Positions 7,778-17,113 of a stretch of 64,000 bases of DNA are shown piece by piece; position 1 is the first letter of the stretch; each line of letters starts with the position of its first letter. The stretch lies in the NCBI RefSeq assembly GCF_020819595.1, contig NZ_JAJHNP010000002.1, positions 124,001-188,000 of the forward strand, given 5' to 3'. The translations under genes and the position numbers were made by a program. The notes beneath the pieces are model-generated. The model saw only the letters and a program-made list of their open reading frames with translations. It did not search any database and was not told the DNA's origin. This stretch comes from Streptomyces barringtoniae. GTDB lineage: Bacteria > Actinomycetota > Actinomycetes > Streptomycetales > Streptomycetaceae.

Positions 7778-9219
7778 AGGATCGCTCCGGGGGTGTATCC
7801 GGCCGCCTCCGGGTGCTGCTTGACGATCTCCTCGATCCGGCCGACGACGACACCGACCTGGTCTGCGGCGGCGCCGGTGAAGGACAGCTTGTCGGCCATC
7901 AGGGCGGCGAGCTGGTCGCGGTCGAGGGGGAGACGGTCGTCGGCGGCGAGCTTGTCGAGCAGGTCGTTGCGCTCGGCGCCCTGCTCACGCATCGCGAGCG
8001 CGGTGGCGACGGCGTTCTCCTTGATCGCCTCGTGCGCGACCTCGCGGCCGACCCCGGCCCGCACCGCGCCCATCAGCACCTTGGTGGTGGCCAGGAACGG
8101 CAGATAGCGGTCCAGCTCACGGGCGACGACCGCCGGGAAGGCGCCGAACTCGTCCAGCACGGTCAGGAAGGTCTCCAGCAGGCCGTCCAGCGCGAAGAAC
8201 GCGTCCGGCAGGGCCACCCGGCGGACCACCGAGCAGGAGACGTCGCCCTCGTTCCACTGGTCGCCCGCCAGCTCGCCGGTCATCGAGGCGTAACCGCGCA
8301 GGATGACCATGAGGCCGTTGACGCGCTCGCAGGAGCGGGTGTTCATCTTGTGCGGCATGGCGGAGGAGCCGACCTGGCCCGGCTTGAAGCCCTCGGTGAC
8401 CAGCTCGTGCCCGGCCATCAGCCGGATCGTCCTGGCCAGCGAGGACGGCGCCGCCGCCAGCTGCACCAGCGCGGTGACGACCTCGTAGTCCAGCGAGCGC
8501 GGGTATACCTGGCCGACCGAGGTGAACGCCTGCGAGAAGCCCAGGTGCCGCGCGATCCGGTTCTCCAGCTCGGCGAGCTTGGCCGCGTCGCCGCCGAGCA
8601 GGTCGAGCATGTCCTGCGCGGTGCCGACCGGACCCTTGATGCCGCGCAGCGGGTAGCGGGCGAGGAGCTCCTCGACCCTGCCGTACGCCACGAGCAGCTC
8701 GTCGGCGGCGGTTGCGAAACGCTTGCCCAGCGTCGTGGCCTGCGCGGCCACGTTGTGCGAGCGGCCGGCCATGACCAGCTCGGCGTACTCGCCGGCCAGC
8801 TTGCCCAGGCGCGCCAGCACGGCCACCGTACGGTCGCGCATCAGCTCCAGCGAGAGCCGGATCTGCAGCTGCTCGACGTTCTCGGTGAGGTCGCGGGAGG
8901 TCATGCCCTTGTGCACGTGCTCGTGCCCGGCGAGGTCGTTGAACTCCTCGATCCGCGCCTTCACATCGTGCCGGGTGACCTTTTCGCGCTCGGCGATCGA
9001 GGCCAGGTCGACGGTGTCGAGGACACGCTCGTAGTCGGCGATCGCCTCGTCCGGCACCTCGATGCCGAGGTCCTTCTGGGCGCGCAGCACGGCGAGCCAG
9101 AGCTGCCGCTCCAGCTTCACCTTCTGCTCGGGGGACCAGAGAGTGGCGAGCTCGGCGGAGGCGTAGCGTCCGGCGAGGACGTTCGGGATGCGGGGCTTGG
9201 CGGGCGCGGCAGAAGTCAC
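7774..9219 (-). CDS. purB: Adenylosuccinate lyase
   Basis: A 481-residue enzyme that splits SAICAR to AICAR and adenylosuccinate to AMP, two steps of purine synthesis. The fumarase/aspartase-superfamily signature is GSSAMPHKMNTR at about residue 286. The HEHVHKGMTSRD and RSHNVAAQATT stretches carry active-site histidines. GTG 9219 is the start (VTSAAPAKPRIPNVLAGRYAS). The frame extends upstream, but without homology. No ribosome site is visible before the GTG and a TAGAAT -10 box ends 8 bases upstream, so the transcript is probably leaderless. mug overlaps its stop codon. Confidence 0.97.
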   Translation of the reverse strand: MTSAAPAKPRIPNVLAGRYASAELATLWSPEQKVKLERQLWLAVLRAQKDLGIEVPDEAIADYERVLDTVDLASIAEREKVTRHDVKARIEEFNDLAGHEHVHKGMTSRDLTENVEQLQIRLSLELMRDRTVAVLARLGKLAGEYAELVMAGRSHNVAAQATTLGKRFATAADELLVAYGRVEELLARYPLRGIKGPVGTAQDMLDLLGGDAAKLAELENRIARHLGFSQAFTSVGQVYPRSLDYEVVTALVQLAAAPSSLARTIRLMAGHELVTEGFKPGQVGSSAMPHKMNTRSCERVNGLMVILRGYASMTGELAGDQWNEGDVSCSVVRRVALPDAFFALDGLLETFLTVLDEFGAFPAVVARELDRYLPFLATTKVLMGAVRAGVGREVAHEAIKENAVATALAMREQGAERNDLLDKLAADDRLPLDRDQLAALMADKLSFTGAAADQVGVVVGRIEEIVKQHPEAAGYTPGAIL

Positions 9220-9227
9220 GTGACCAG

Positions 9228-9233
9228 ATTCTA
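9228..9233 (-). promoter_or_regulatory. -10 box of purB, leaderless start
   Basis: TAGAAT on the minus strand ends 8 bases before the purB GTG, which places the transcription start on or next to the start codon. No convincing -35 box is seen. Together with the missing ribosome site this suggests leaderless translation. Confidence 0.5.
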
Positions 9234-9292
9234 CTGGCGGTTCGTGCAGGCCAGCGCCACCGCCCCCTTCGGCGGAACCTACGAGAGCCGTG

Positions 9293-9670
9293 TCACCGGG
9301 TGGCCTCCGTCGGCTCGGCCGGCTCCCGCGGCCCACCGGCGTCAGCCAGTTCGGCCAGCACGTTCGCGTGGCACAGCTCCGGCGCGCACCAGCACGCCAG
9401 CGTCTTTCCCCGCAGTTCTTCGACCAGCTCCAGCAGCTCCGGCCGCTCCAGCAGATAGGCCCGGTACATCGCCATGACCTCGGCTCGGGTGCCGTCCCGC
9501 TTCTTCTTCGGGGTGTCGTACGCGAAGGGGTTGTACAGCGGGTGCCGGGGCAGATCCCAGCCGCCCATGGTCCAGCGGCGGCCGACGTAGACCACATCCG
9601 CGGGCGCGTGTTCCAGCCGGGGACCGAGCTCGTGGATCCGGCCCCGGACGTTGGTCACCCGCGTGGTCAT
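9293..9670 (-). CDS. DUF4326 domain-containing protein
   Basis: A 125-residue protein beginning MTTRVTNVRGRIHELG. The DUF4326 pattern is clear: a central VYVGRRWTMGGWDLPRHPLYNPF block and a C-terminal CWCAPELCHANVLAELAD block with three cysteines and a histidine. The Cys/His cluster is conserved in the family and could bind metal or form a catalytic site. The biochemical role is not established. It lies between purB and an SGNH hydrolase on the same strand, 11 bases after the hydrolase, so it may be cotranscribed with it. Confidence 0.8.
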   Translation of the reverse strand: MTTRVTNVRGRIHELGPRLEHAPADVVYVGRRWTMGGWDLPRHPLYNPFAYDTPKKKRDGTRAEVMAMYRAYLLERPELLELVEELRGKTLACWCAPELCHANVLAELADAGGPREPAEPTEATR

Positions 9671-9680
9671 GACGGCGAGG

Positions 9681-10469
9681 CTACGCCTGAGCCTCGTACG
9701 GCAGAAGTTCCGGGCGCTTCGGCGGGCGGCCGTCCCCGGAGGAGCGGCCGGTCAGGCGCCGGCCTATCCAGGGGAGCAGGTGCTCACGGGCGAACCGTGC
9801 GTCCGCCGCCCGGCGCGTCACCCAGTTCGGCGGCACCGTGGCCGGCATCGGCACGTGCCACTCGGTGTCCTCCGGCTCGTATCCGAGCGTCTGCCAGACC
9901 GCTTCGGCGACCCGGCGATGCCCCTCCGCCGTCAGATGCAGCCGGTCCACGTCCCACAGCCGGGGGTCGCCCAGCGAGGGCGCACCGTACAGGTCGACCA
10001 CTACCGCGCCGTGCCTGGCGGCCAGGTCCTCCACGCACGTGAACAGCTCCTCCATGCGCGGCCGGAACCGCTCCAGCACCGGGCCCTGGCGGCCGGGGCT
10101 GCGCATCAGCACCAGTTGCTTGCAGGACGGTGCGAGGCGCTCCACGGCCTCGGTCAGCAGGCTCTTCACCCGGCCCATGTCGCACTTGGGCCGCAGGGTG
10201 TCGTTGAGCCCGCCGACCAGCGTGATCACATCGGCGTTCATGGCCGCGGCCACGTCGACCTGCTCGTCGACGATCTGCCTGATCAGCTTCCCGCGCACGG
10301 CCAGGTTGGCGTACCGGAAGCCAGGCGTGCGGGCAGCCATCCGTGCGGCGAGCAGGTCGGCCCAGCCCCGGTAGGAGCCGTCGGGCAGCAGGTCCGACAT
10401 GCCCTCGGTGAAGGAGTCACCGACCGCGACCAGGCTGCTGTACGGGGGAGATGTGGGATTAGTGTGCAT
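9681..10469 (-). CDS. SGNH/GDSL-family hydrolase
   Basis: A 262-residue cytoplasmic esterase. SGNH blocks are visible: VAVGDSFTEGM (nucleophile Ser, block I), LAVRGKL with the Gly of block II, VGGLNDTL with the Asn of block III, and DVDRLHLTAEGH with the Asp-x-x-His of block V. No signal peptide is present, unlike the secreted lipases of the family, so a small intracellular ester or acetyl substrate is likely. ATG 10469 has no ribosome site, but a TAGCAT -10 box ends 10 bases before it, suggesting a very short or absent leader. The DUF4326 gene follows 11 bases later. Confidence 0.88.
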   Translation of the reverse strand: MHTNPTSPPYSSLVAVGDSFTEGMSDLLPDGSYRGWADLLAARMAARTPGFRYANLAVRGKLIRQIVDEQVDVAAAMNADVITLVGGLNDTLRPKCDMGRVKSLLTEAVERLAPSCKQLVLMRSPGRQGPVLERFRPRMEELFTCVEDLAARHGAVVVDLYGAPSLGDPRLWDVDRLHLTAEGHRRVAEAVWQTLGYEPEDTEWHVPMPATVPPNWVTRRAADARFAREHLLPWIGRRLTGRSSGDGRPPKRPELLPYEAQA

Positions 10470-10479
10470 GGCGTGAGCG

Positions 10480-10485
10480 ATGCTA
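10480..10485 (-). promoter_or_regulatory. -10 box before the SGNH hydrolase
   Basis: TAGCAT on the minus strand ends 10 bases before the ATG and no ribosome site follows. The -35 region is weak. It is the second likely leaderless gene in this part of the window. Confidence 0.4.
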
Positions 10486-10629
10486 TCCCGGCTCCATACC
10501 CGCCGGTCGGTCACCCCGTAAAAGCCCGCCCCCACCCCGTAAAAACCGGGACTCGCCCGGAAACGCCGGCCCCACCTCGAAGACGCCGGCCCTCATCCCG
10601 GGTCGGACCCCGTCCGATTCGCCGGAGGC

Positions 10630-11643
10630 TCACGCGGGCTGGCCGAAAAGCTCGCGCAGCACGTCCTCCATGGTCACCAGGCCGGCCAGCCGGCCGTCGT
10701 CGCCGAGTACCGCAGCGAGGTGCGTACGGCTGCCGCGCATCGCGGTGAGGACGTCGTCCAGCGGGGTCCGCTCCCGTACGCGCGCGATGGGCCGCATGTC
10801 CCGCAGCCGGAACGGCACGTCCCGTGGCGAGGCGTCCAGCGCGTCCTTGACGTGCAGATAGCCCACGATCCGGCGGCCCACGTCGACGACGGGGAACCGG
10901 GAGAAGCCCGAGTCGGCCGACAGCCGCTCCAGCTGCTCCGGGGTGACGCCCATGTGCGCGTACACCACCCGACTCAGCGGCACCACGACATCGCGCACCG
11001 GCCGGCTGCCCAGCTCCAGGGCGTCGTGCAGCCGCTCCTGCGCGCGGTCGTCGATGAGCCCCGCCTGGCTGGCGTCCTTGACGATCTCGGCGAGTTCGGT
11101 GTCCGTGAAGGTGGCCGCGACCTCGCCCTTCGCCTCGACCCTGAGCAGCTTCAGCAGTCCGTTCGCGAAGGCGTTGACCGTGAAGATCACCGGACGCAGC
11201 GTCCGGGACAGCGTGACGAGCGGCGGGCCGAGCAGCAGCGCGCTGCGCACCGGTTCGGCGAGCGCGATGTTCTTCGGGACCATCTCGCCCAGCAGCATGT
11301 GCAGATAGGTCGCCAGGGTCAGCGCGATCACGAAGGACACGGCATGACCCGCGCTCACGGGCACACCGACCGCGTGGAACACCGGCTCCAGCAGATGCGC
11401 GATCGCCGGCTCGGCGACGACACCCAGGACCAGCGTGCACAGCGTGATGCCGAGCTGGGCGGCGGCCAGCAGCGCGGAGACGTGCTCCAGACCCCACAGC
11501 ACGCTCTTCGCGCGCCGGTCGCCCTCCTGGGCCAGCGGTTCGACCTGCGAGCGGCGCACGGAGATGAGCGCGAACTCGGCGCCGACGAAGAAGGCGTTGA
11601 CGACGAGGGTCGCCAGGCCGATCAGCAGCTGTACGGCGGTCAT
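10630..11643 (-). CDS. DUF21/CNNM membrane protein with CBS pair (shorter partner)
   Basis: A 337-residue inner-membrane protein. The DUF21 domain has about three or four membrane helices and the HMLLGEMVPKN motif at about residue 115. A CBS pair follows (about residues 205-335: YAHMGVTPEQLERL ... GFSRFPVVDVGRRIVGYLHVKDAL and LAAVLGDDGRLAGLVTMEDVLRELFG). Unlike its upstream partner it lacks the C-terminal CorC_HlyC domain. The family (CorC, HlyC, CNNM) moves or senses Mg/Co ions, with CBS domains binding adenine nucleotides. Its start overlaps the stop of the upstream gene by 4 bases (ATGA), so the two are made together, probably as a heteromer. Confidence 0.9.
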   Translation of the reverse strand: MTAVQLLIGLATLVVNAFFVGAEFALISVRRSQVEPLAQEGDRRAKSVLWGLEHVSALLAAAQLGITLCTLVLGVVAEPAIAHLLEPVFHAVGVPVSAGHAVSFVIALTLATYLHMLLGEMVPKNIALAEPVRSALLLGPPLVTLSRTLRPVIFTVNAFANGLLKLLRVEAKGEVAATFTDTELAEIVKDASQAGLIDDRAQERLHDALELGSRPVRDVVVPLSRVVYAHMGVTPEQLERLSADSGFSRFPVVDVGRRIVGYLHVKDALDASPRDVPFRLRDMRPIARVRERTPLDDVLTAMRGSRTHLAAVLGDDGRLAGLVTMEDVLRELFGQPA

Positions 11644-12983
11644 CGCGTCCCCTCCGCGGTCTCGTGGGCCTGCGCGTCGTCCAGGGGTGCGTGCAGCAGC
11701 ACCCGCGCCGCGCGGCGGCCCGTGGCGTCCACCACGTCCAGCCGCCAGCTCGCGACCTCGACCGTGTCACCGGTCACCGGTATCCGGCCCAGCAGGGTCG
11801 CGACCAGGCCGGCCAGGGTCTCGTACGGTCCCTCGGGCATCCGCAGCCCCACGCGCGCGAGCTGGTCGATGCGGGCGTAGCCGTCGGCCGAGTACAGGGC
11901 GCGGCCCTGTTCGTCCGCGCCGGCGGGGGCGAGGTCGGGCGTCTCGTGCGGATCGTGCTCGTCCCGCACCTCGCCGACGACCTCCTCGACGATGTCCTCC
12001 AGGGTCGCCACGCCTGCCGTGCCGCCGTACTCGTCGATGACGACGGCCATGGTGCGCTTGCCGCCGAGCCGGTCCAGCAGCCGGTCGACGGTCAGGGACT
12101 CGGGGACCATGAGCGGCTCGCGCATCACCTGGGAGACGCGGCGGTGGCGGCGCTGCTCGGCCGGCATGGCCAGGACGTCCTTGATGTGGGCGACGCCGAC
12201 GACCGAGTCCAGACCGCCCTGGTAGACGGGGAAGCGGGACAGACCGGTGGCCCGGGTCGCGTTCGCCACGTCCTCGCAGGTCGCCTGCGCGTCGAGGGCG
12301 ACGACCTGGACGCGCGGGGTCATCACGTTCTCCGCCGTCAGGTCGGCCAGGTTCAGCGTCCGCACGAACAGCTCGGCGGTGTCCGGCTCCAGCGCGCCCT
12401 CCTTGGCGGAGTGCCGGGCGAGTGCCGCCAGCTCCTGCGGACCGCGTGCCGAGGCCAGCTCCTCGGCGGGCTCGACGCCGAACCGGCGCACGACGTGGTT
12501 GGCGGTGTTGTTCAGGTGCGTGATGAAGGGGCGGAAGGTCGCGCTGAACCAGCGCTGCGGGTTGCCGACCCGCTTGGCCATGGCCAGCGGCGAGGAGATC
12601 GCCCAGTTCTTCGGCACCAGCTCGCCGACGACCATCAGGAACACCGTCGACAGGGCCGTGCCGAGCACCAGGGCGACCGAACTCGCCGTACCGGCGGAGA
12701 GGCCCATCGCCCGGAACGGGCCGGCGAGCAGCTTGGCGATGGAGGGCTCGGCGAGCATACCGACGACCAGGTTGGTGACCGTGATGCCGAGCTGGGCGCC
12801 GGAGAGCTGGAAGGTCAGGTTCCGTACGGCCTTCAGGGCACCGGCGGCGCCGCGCTCGCCGCGCTCGGCGGCCCGCTCCAGCTCGCCGCGCGACACCGTG
12901 GTCAGCGAGAACTCCGCCGCCACGAAGGCGCCGCAGGCCAGCGACAGCAGGATGGCCACCAGGAGGAGGAGCACTTCGGTCAT
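11640..12983 (-). CDS. DUF21/CNNM membrane protein with CBS pair and CorC_HlyC domain
   Basis: A 447-residue membrane protein, first of a two-gene operon. Residues about 1-200 are DUF21, with helices at the N-terminus (LLLLVAILLSLACGAFVAAEF) and VGELVPKNWA at about 122. Residues about 210-340 are a CBS pair (GLSRFPVYQGGLDSVVGVAHIKDV; MAVVIDEYGGTAGVATLEDIVEEVVGE). The last 90 residues are the CorC_HlyC domain, with SADGYARIDQL. It probably transports or controls Mg/Co ions. The hemolysin name given to such proteins is historical. The intact domain set suggests it is the full-function partner of the shorter downstream protein. Confidence 0.92.
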   Translation of the reverse strand: MTEVLLLLVAILLSLACGAFVAAEFSLTTVSRGELERAAERGERGAAGALKAVRNLTFQLSGAQLGITVTNLVVGMLAEPSIAKLLAGPFRAMGLSAGTASSVALVLGTALSTVFLMVVGELVPKNWAISSPLAMAKRVGNPQRWFSATFRPFITHLNNTANHVVRRFGVEPAEELASARGPQELAALARHSAKEGALEPDTAELFVRTLNLADLTAENVMTPRVQVVALDAQATCEDVANATRATGLSRFPVYQGGLDSVVGVAHIKDVLAMPAEQRRHRRVSQVMREPLMVPESLTVDRLLDRLGGKRTMAVVIDEYGGTAGVATLEDIVEEVVGEVRDEHDPHETPDLAPAGADEQGRALYSADGYARIDQLARVGLRMPEGPYETLAGLVATLLGRIPVTGDTVEVASWRLDVVDATGRRAARVLLHAPLDDAQAHETAEGTR

Positions 12984-13133
12984 CGGGTCACCCCTGTCCC
13001 ATGATCGGACAGGGCAGGACGGGGCGCGCGGTGGCGCGGACCGGGGGGCTCGCCCATGGGCGGACGCTCACACCTTTCACAGAGGGCCGAGTGCTCCCTC
13101 CATGGTAAAGGATGGGCAAAGAATGCTCGGCGC

Positions 13134-13559
13134 TCAGCCGGTGAGCGGCTTCACCCAGCGCCGCCAGTGCTCCTCGGGGCCGTAACCGGCCGCGCCCCAG
13201 GCGTGGTGCGCGGTCTGGTTGCGGACCAGCACCATCGCGTCCGCGCGCCGCCCGCCGAGCCGTACGAACCGCTCCTCGGCGGCGGCGAGCAGCGCCGAGG
13301 CGATGCCCTGCCGGCGCCGCTCCGGGTGCACCGCGAGCCGGTACAGATGGCAGCGCCAGCCGTCGAAGCCCGCGATCACCGTGCCCACCAGCTCGCCGCC
13401 CGACTCGGCGAGGATCAGCGCCTCGGGGTCGCGGGCCACCAGCCGCTCCATCCCGTTCGGGTCGTCGCTGATGCTGGTGCCCTCGGCGGCCGTCTTCCAG
13501 AAGTCGAGCACCGCGTCGAGGTCGGCGCGGGCTGCCGGGCGCATGCGCAGATCGGTCAT
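13134..13559 (-). CDS. GNAT-family N-acetyltransferase
   Basis: A 141-residue single-domain acetyltransferase. The acetyl-CoA motif A is LAVHPERRRQGIASALLAAAEERF (R-x-x-G-x-A at about residue 85). VGTVIAGFDGWRCHLYRLAV forms the preceding beta strands. Arg/Gly contacts for the pyrophosphate are intact. The acceptor substrate is not predictable. It stands alone, 150 bases downstream of the CBS operon promoter region and 45 bases after the LLM oxidoreductase gene. Confidence 0.88.
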   Translation of the reverse strand: MTDLRMRPAARADLDAVLDFWKTAAEGTSISDDPNGMERLVARDPEALILAESGGELVGTVIAGFDGWRCHLYRLAVHPERRRQGIASALLAAAEERFVRLGGRRADAMVLVRNQTAHHAWGAAGYGPEEHWRRWVKPLTG

Positions 13560-13604
13560 GCGGTCATCGGAGCATGCGGCGCGAGTCGCGCACGGGGATT
13601 TCCA

Positions 13605-14492
13605 TCATGCGGACTCCTCACGCAGCCGCTCCATCACCGGCGCGAACGCCTCCATGTACGGCTCCAGCACGGTCAGGTAGGAGAAACCGAACCGCTCACG
13701 CTGCGCCCGCACCCGTGCCAGGACGTCCTGCAGCGGACCGGCCAGCACGATGGGCAGGGCCAGTGCCGCCTCCAGGGTCAGCTGGGGCTGCCGTTCCAGC
13801 AGCGGTTTCAGCACGGGCTCCGGGTCGTCGGTGACCGCCACGAGCTGGATGAGCAGGTTCAGCTCCGCCGGTTCCGCCCGGCCCGCCGCCAGGCCCCGGT
13901 AGCGCGCCACCCGCTCGTCCAGCTCCTCGGCGGTGAGCGGCTCCAGCGTGCCGCCGGCGGATCCCGGCCGGGCCCCGGTGAAGGCCGCGATGTCCGCGTG
14001 CTCGGCGGCCAGCCGCAGCATCCGGTCGCCGTTGGCGCCGATCAGCAGCGGCACCCGGGACTGGGCGGTACGGGGCTGGTACTCGTCGGAGCCCAGCAGC
14101 CCGTCCAGTTCCTCGACCGTGCGCCTCAGGTGGTCCACCCGCTCGCGCGGTGAGCCGTACGGCAGCCCCGCCGTCTCGTGCTCGGCCGGCACATACCCGG
14201 TGCCCAGCCCGAGTTCGAGGCGCCCGCCGGTGAGCGCGTCCGTGGTCGCCACCTCGCGGGCCAGCAGGGCCGGGTTGTAGAACCCCGCGTTGAGCACGAA
14301 CGTGCCGAGCCGGGGCCGGTGCGTCGCCTCGGCCGCAGCGACCAGTGCCGGGAACGGGGCGGGCATCCCGAGGTGATCGGGGACGAGGATCACGTCGTAG
14401 CCCAGCTCCTCGGCGCGCCGGCACTTCGCGCGCCACTCGGCGGCGGGCGCGGGCGTGAGCAGATTGACCCCGAAGCGGAACGGACGTGACAT
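13605..14492 (-). CDS. LLM-class F420-dependent oxidoreductase
   Basis: A 295-residue flavin/F420-dependent TIM-barrel enzyme of the luciferase-like family. It opens SRPFRFGVNLLTPAPAAEWRAKCRRAEELGYDVILVPDHLGM, the typical first strand and DHL/H motif of F420-binding members. It continues RPRLGTFVLNAGFYNPALLAREVATTDALTGGRLELGLGTGYVPAEHE, the cofactor-phosphate region. ATG 14492 follows GGGGAG by 5 bases, and a TTG just before it is less likely. It may be cotranscribed with the GNAT gene 45 bases downstream. The substrate is unknown. Confidence 0.9.
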   Translation of the reverse strand: MSRPFRFGVNLLTPAPAAEWRAKCRRAEELGYDVILVPDHLGMPAPFPALVAAAEATHRPRLGTFVLNAGFYNPALLAREVATTDALTGGRLELGLGTGYVPAEHETAGLPYGSPRERVDHLRRTVEELDGLLGSDEYQPRTAQSRVPLLIGANGDRMLRLAAEHADIAAFTGARPGSAGGTLEPLTAEELDERVARYRGLAAGRAEPAELNLLIQLVAVTDDPEPVLKPLLERQPQLTLEAALALPIVLAGPLQDVLARVRAQRERFGFSYLTVLEPYMEAFAPVMERLREESA

Positions 14493-14538
14493 CAACTCTC
14501 CCCGTGGGCAGGTGGCTTGGGCTACGGTCGCGATTCCA

Positions 14539-17109
14539 TCACTCGTGCGCGATCGCCGCCAGCACGTTCAATCGCGACGCGCGCAGCGCCGGCAGCAGGG
14601 CCGCCACCACTCCCACCACCGCCGAGCCGATGACGACGGCGACGATCGTGGTCCAGGGGAACGCCAGCGCCGTCAGCCCGCGCAGGGCCAGCACCTGCTG
14701 CATGCACACGCCCCACACGAGTCCCAGCGCCAGCCCGAGGACCGCGCCGAACACCGCGATCACCACCGACTCCAGCCGGATCATCCGGCGCAACTGCCGT
14801 CGTCCCAGCCCGATCGCGCGCAGCAGCCCGATCTCCCGGGTGCGCTCCACCACCGACAGGGCGAGGGTGTTGACCACACCGAGCACGGCGATGACGATCG
14901 CCAGCCCGAGCAGCGCGTACACCAGGTAGAGCAGGACGGCGATCTGGTCGTGGACGAGCTTTTTGTAGTCGCTCTGGTTGCGCACCTGGACCTGCGGGAA
15001 CGACCCCAGCGCCCGCTGCAGGCGGGGGCGCAGGTCCTGCGGTGCGGTGCCGGGGGCCGCGTTGACGTAGAGCGCGGCGTCCTGGGCTTGCGGCCCGTAC
15101 TTCTCCAGGGTGGCGAGACCGAAGTACAGGCCGCCCTGGGCGCCGAAGCCCTCGGCCGTCTCCTGCTTGGTGAGCGCGGCGACGGTCAGCTCGGTGTGCC
15201 GGCCGCCGGGGAACTCCACCGGGAGGACGCTGCCGACGCGCACGCCGTGGTCCCTGGCGAAGTCGGCGTCCATGGCGAGGTGACCGTCCGCCAGCGCCGC
15301 CGCCGAACCACCCCGCGCGTAGGTGAGGTGCACGACGTCGTCGAGCCGGGGGCCGTACGCGGCGGCCGCCGTCGTGATCCGGCCGCCGTTCGGCAGCCGT
15401 ACGGCGACCTGGGTGAGCCGCTGCTCCACGACGAGCCCGACGCCGGGGGTGCGGGCCACGGTGTCCCGCACCTGCCTGGTGAAGGGAGTGAAGTTGGTGT
15501 TCTGGACGATGAAGTCGGCGCCCAGCGTCTTGTCGATCTGCCGGTCGAACGACGCGGACATCGACGCGCTCGCCACCGACATCCCGCCGACCAGGGCCAG
15601 GCCCACCATGAGCGCGGCGGCGGTGGCGCCCGTACGGCGCGGGTTGCGCAGGGCGTTGCGCTGGCTCATCAGGCCGACCGGGCCGAACAGCGCGGGGAAG
15701 GCCGCGCCCAGCACCCTGATCACCGGCCGCACCAGCAGCGGACCGGCGACCACGGTCGCGATCAGGGTCAGGGCCACGCCGACCCCGAGCAGCGAGGCCG
15801 CCTGGGCGGTCTTCGTGGCCGTCGCGCACCCGGCGAGAGCGGCCGCGCCGACCACCCCGATCACCGCGCCGGCGATCGCGCGCGTCCGCAACGGCTTGCC
15901 CACACCGGCGACTTCGGCATCCGCGAGCGCCGCCATCGGCGAGACGGCCGCCGCGCGCCGCGCGGGCAGATAGGCGGCCACGAACGTGACGCCGACACCG
16001 ACGACGTACGCCGCGACGGGTGTGCCCCAGCCGATGACCATCTCCGTGGCCTTCAGGTTCATCCCGAAGGCGCTCATCAGCCGGATCAGCCCCAGCGCCA
16101 GCCCGATCCCGGCCGCGAGGCCGAGCGTGGAACCGACCAGCCCGAGCAGCAGCGCCTCCGTGAGCACCGACCGCCGCACCTGCCGCCGGTCCGCGCCGAG
16201 CGCCCGCAACAGGCCCAGTTCACGGGTGCGCTGGGCGATCAGCATCGAGAAGGTGTTGACGATGAGGAACACGCCGACGAGGAGGGCGACACCGGCGAAG
16301 CCCAGCATCACGTACTTGATCACGTCCAGGAACGTGCCGAGGCTGGCCGCCGCCGACTTGGCCTGCTCGTTCGCGGTCTTCAGGTCGTAGGTGCCGGTGC
16401 CGACCGCCCGGCCGACGCGCTGCTTGAGTTCCGTGTCGGACACGCCCTTGGCCGCGTCCACCGCGATGCTGGTGGCCTTCGCGGGGGAGCCGAGCAGTTC
16501 GCGGCCCGCCACCGCCGGGTCAAGGAACACCAGGGCCGCGCCGGGGTTGGTGGTGGTGAACGTGGCGATGCCGACGACCCGCACCCGGAACGTGCCCGGC
16601 TGTGCCTCCACGGTCAGCGTGTCGCCGACCCGTACGTGCTTCTTGCCCGCGGTGTCGGCGTCCAGCAGCGCCTCGCCCGCGCCGTGCGGGGCGTGGCCGG
16701 AGGTGAGCTTCACCGGGCTGCGGTGGGTGACGTACCAGGCCAGCGCGATGGTCGGGGCGCCGGTGGTCGGGCCGACGGACCGGTTGCGGCCGTCGACCAC
16801 GACGGCGTTCTGCACCGACACCTCGGCGCGGGCCGCCGCGACCCCGTCGACCCTCGCCACGCGGTCCCGCAGCGCGGCCGGCAGCGTCTGCACCGAACCG
16901 CTCACCCGGGCCGACCTCAGGTCCAGCTGTTTCGGCTGGACCGTCACGTCGGCGGCGGTGGAGGCGAACAGCCGGTCGAACGTGCGCGTGACGGTGTCGG
17001 AGAAGATCAGACTGCCCGCGACGAACGCCACGGACAGGATCACGGCCAGCGCGGACAGCGCGAGCCGCCCCTTGTGCGCGAGGAAGCTCCTCAGGGTCGC
17101 CTTGAGCAC
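14539..17109 (-). CDS. ABC transporter permease, FtsX/MacB type
   Basis: An 856-residue membrane protein with two FtsX-like modules. The N-terminal helix (LSALAVILSVAFVAGSLIFSDT) is followed by a periplasmic MacB_PCD domain and three helices at about residues 260-390. A second copy begins LMSQRNALRNPRRTGATAAALMVGLALVGG at about 480 and ends with three helices at about 735-845. This is the usual actinobacterial layout for exporters or mechanotransmission transporters. Each FtsX module carries RTRELGLLRALGADRRQVRR-like coupling helices. It follows its ATPase gene by 4 bases. The cargo is unknown, with an envelope lipid, peptide or drug possible. Confidence 0.93.
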   Translation of the reverse strand: MLKATLRSFLAHKGRLALSALAVILSVAFVAGSLIFSDTVTRTFDRLFASTAADVTVQPKQLDLRSARVSGSVQTLPAALRDRVARVDGVAAARAEVSVQNAVVVDGRNRSVGPTTGAPTIALAWYVTHRSPVKLTSGHAPHGAGEALLDADTAGKKHVRVGDTLTVEAQPGTFRVRVVGIATFTTTNPGAALVFLDPAVAGRELLGSPAKATSIAVDAAKGVSDTELKQRVGRAVGTGTYDLKTANEQAKSAAASLGTFLDVIKYVMLGFAGVALLVGVFLIVNTFSMLIAQRTRELGLLRALGADRRQVRRSVLTEALLLGLVGSTLGLAAGIGLALGLIRLMSAFGMNLKATEMVIGWGTPVAAYVVGVGVTFVAAYLPARRAAAVSPMAALADAEVAGVGKPLRTRAIAGAVIGVVGAAALAGCATATKTAQAASLLGVGVALTLIATVVAGPLLVRPVIRVLGAAFPALFGPVGLMSQRNALRNPRRTGATAAALMVGLALVGGMSVASASMSASFDRQIDKTLGADFIVQNTNFTPFTRQVRDTVARTPGVGLVVEQRLTQVAVRLPNGGRITTAAAAYGPRLDDVVHLTYARGGSAAALADGHLAMDADFARDHGVRVGSVLPVEFPGGRHTELTVAALTKQETAEGFGAQGGLYFGLATLEKYGPQAQDAALYVNAAPGTAPQDLRPRLQRALGSFPQVQVRNQSDYKKLVHDQIAVLLYLVYALLGLAIVIAVLGVVNTLALSVVERTREIGLLRAIGLGRRQLRRMIRLESVVIAVFGAVLGLALGLVWGVCMQQVLALRGLTALAFPWTTIVAVVIGSAVVGVVAALLPALRASRLNVLAAIAHE

Positions 17110-17113
17110 CCGG

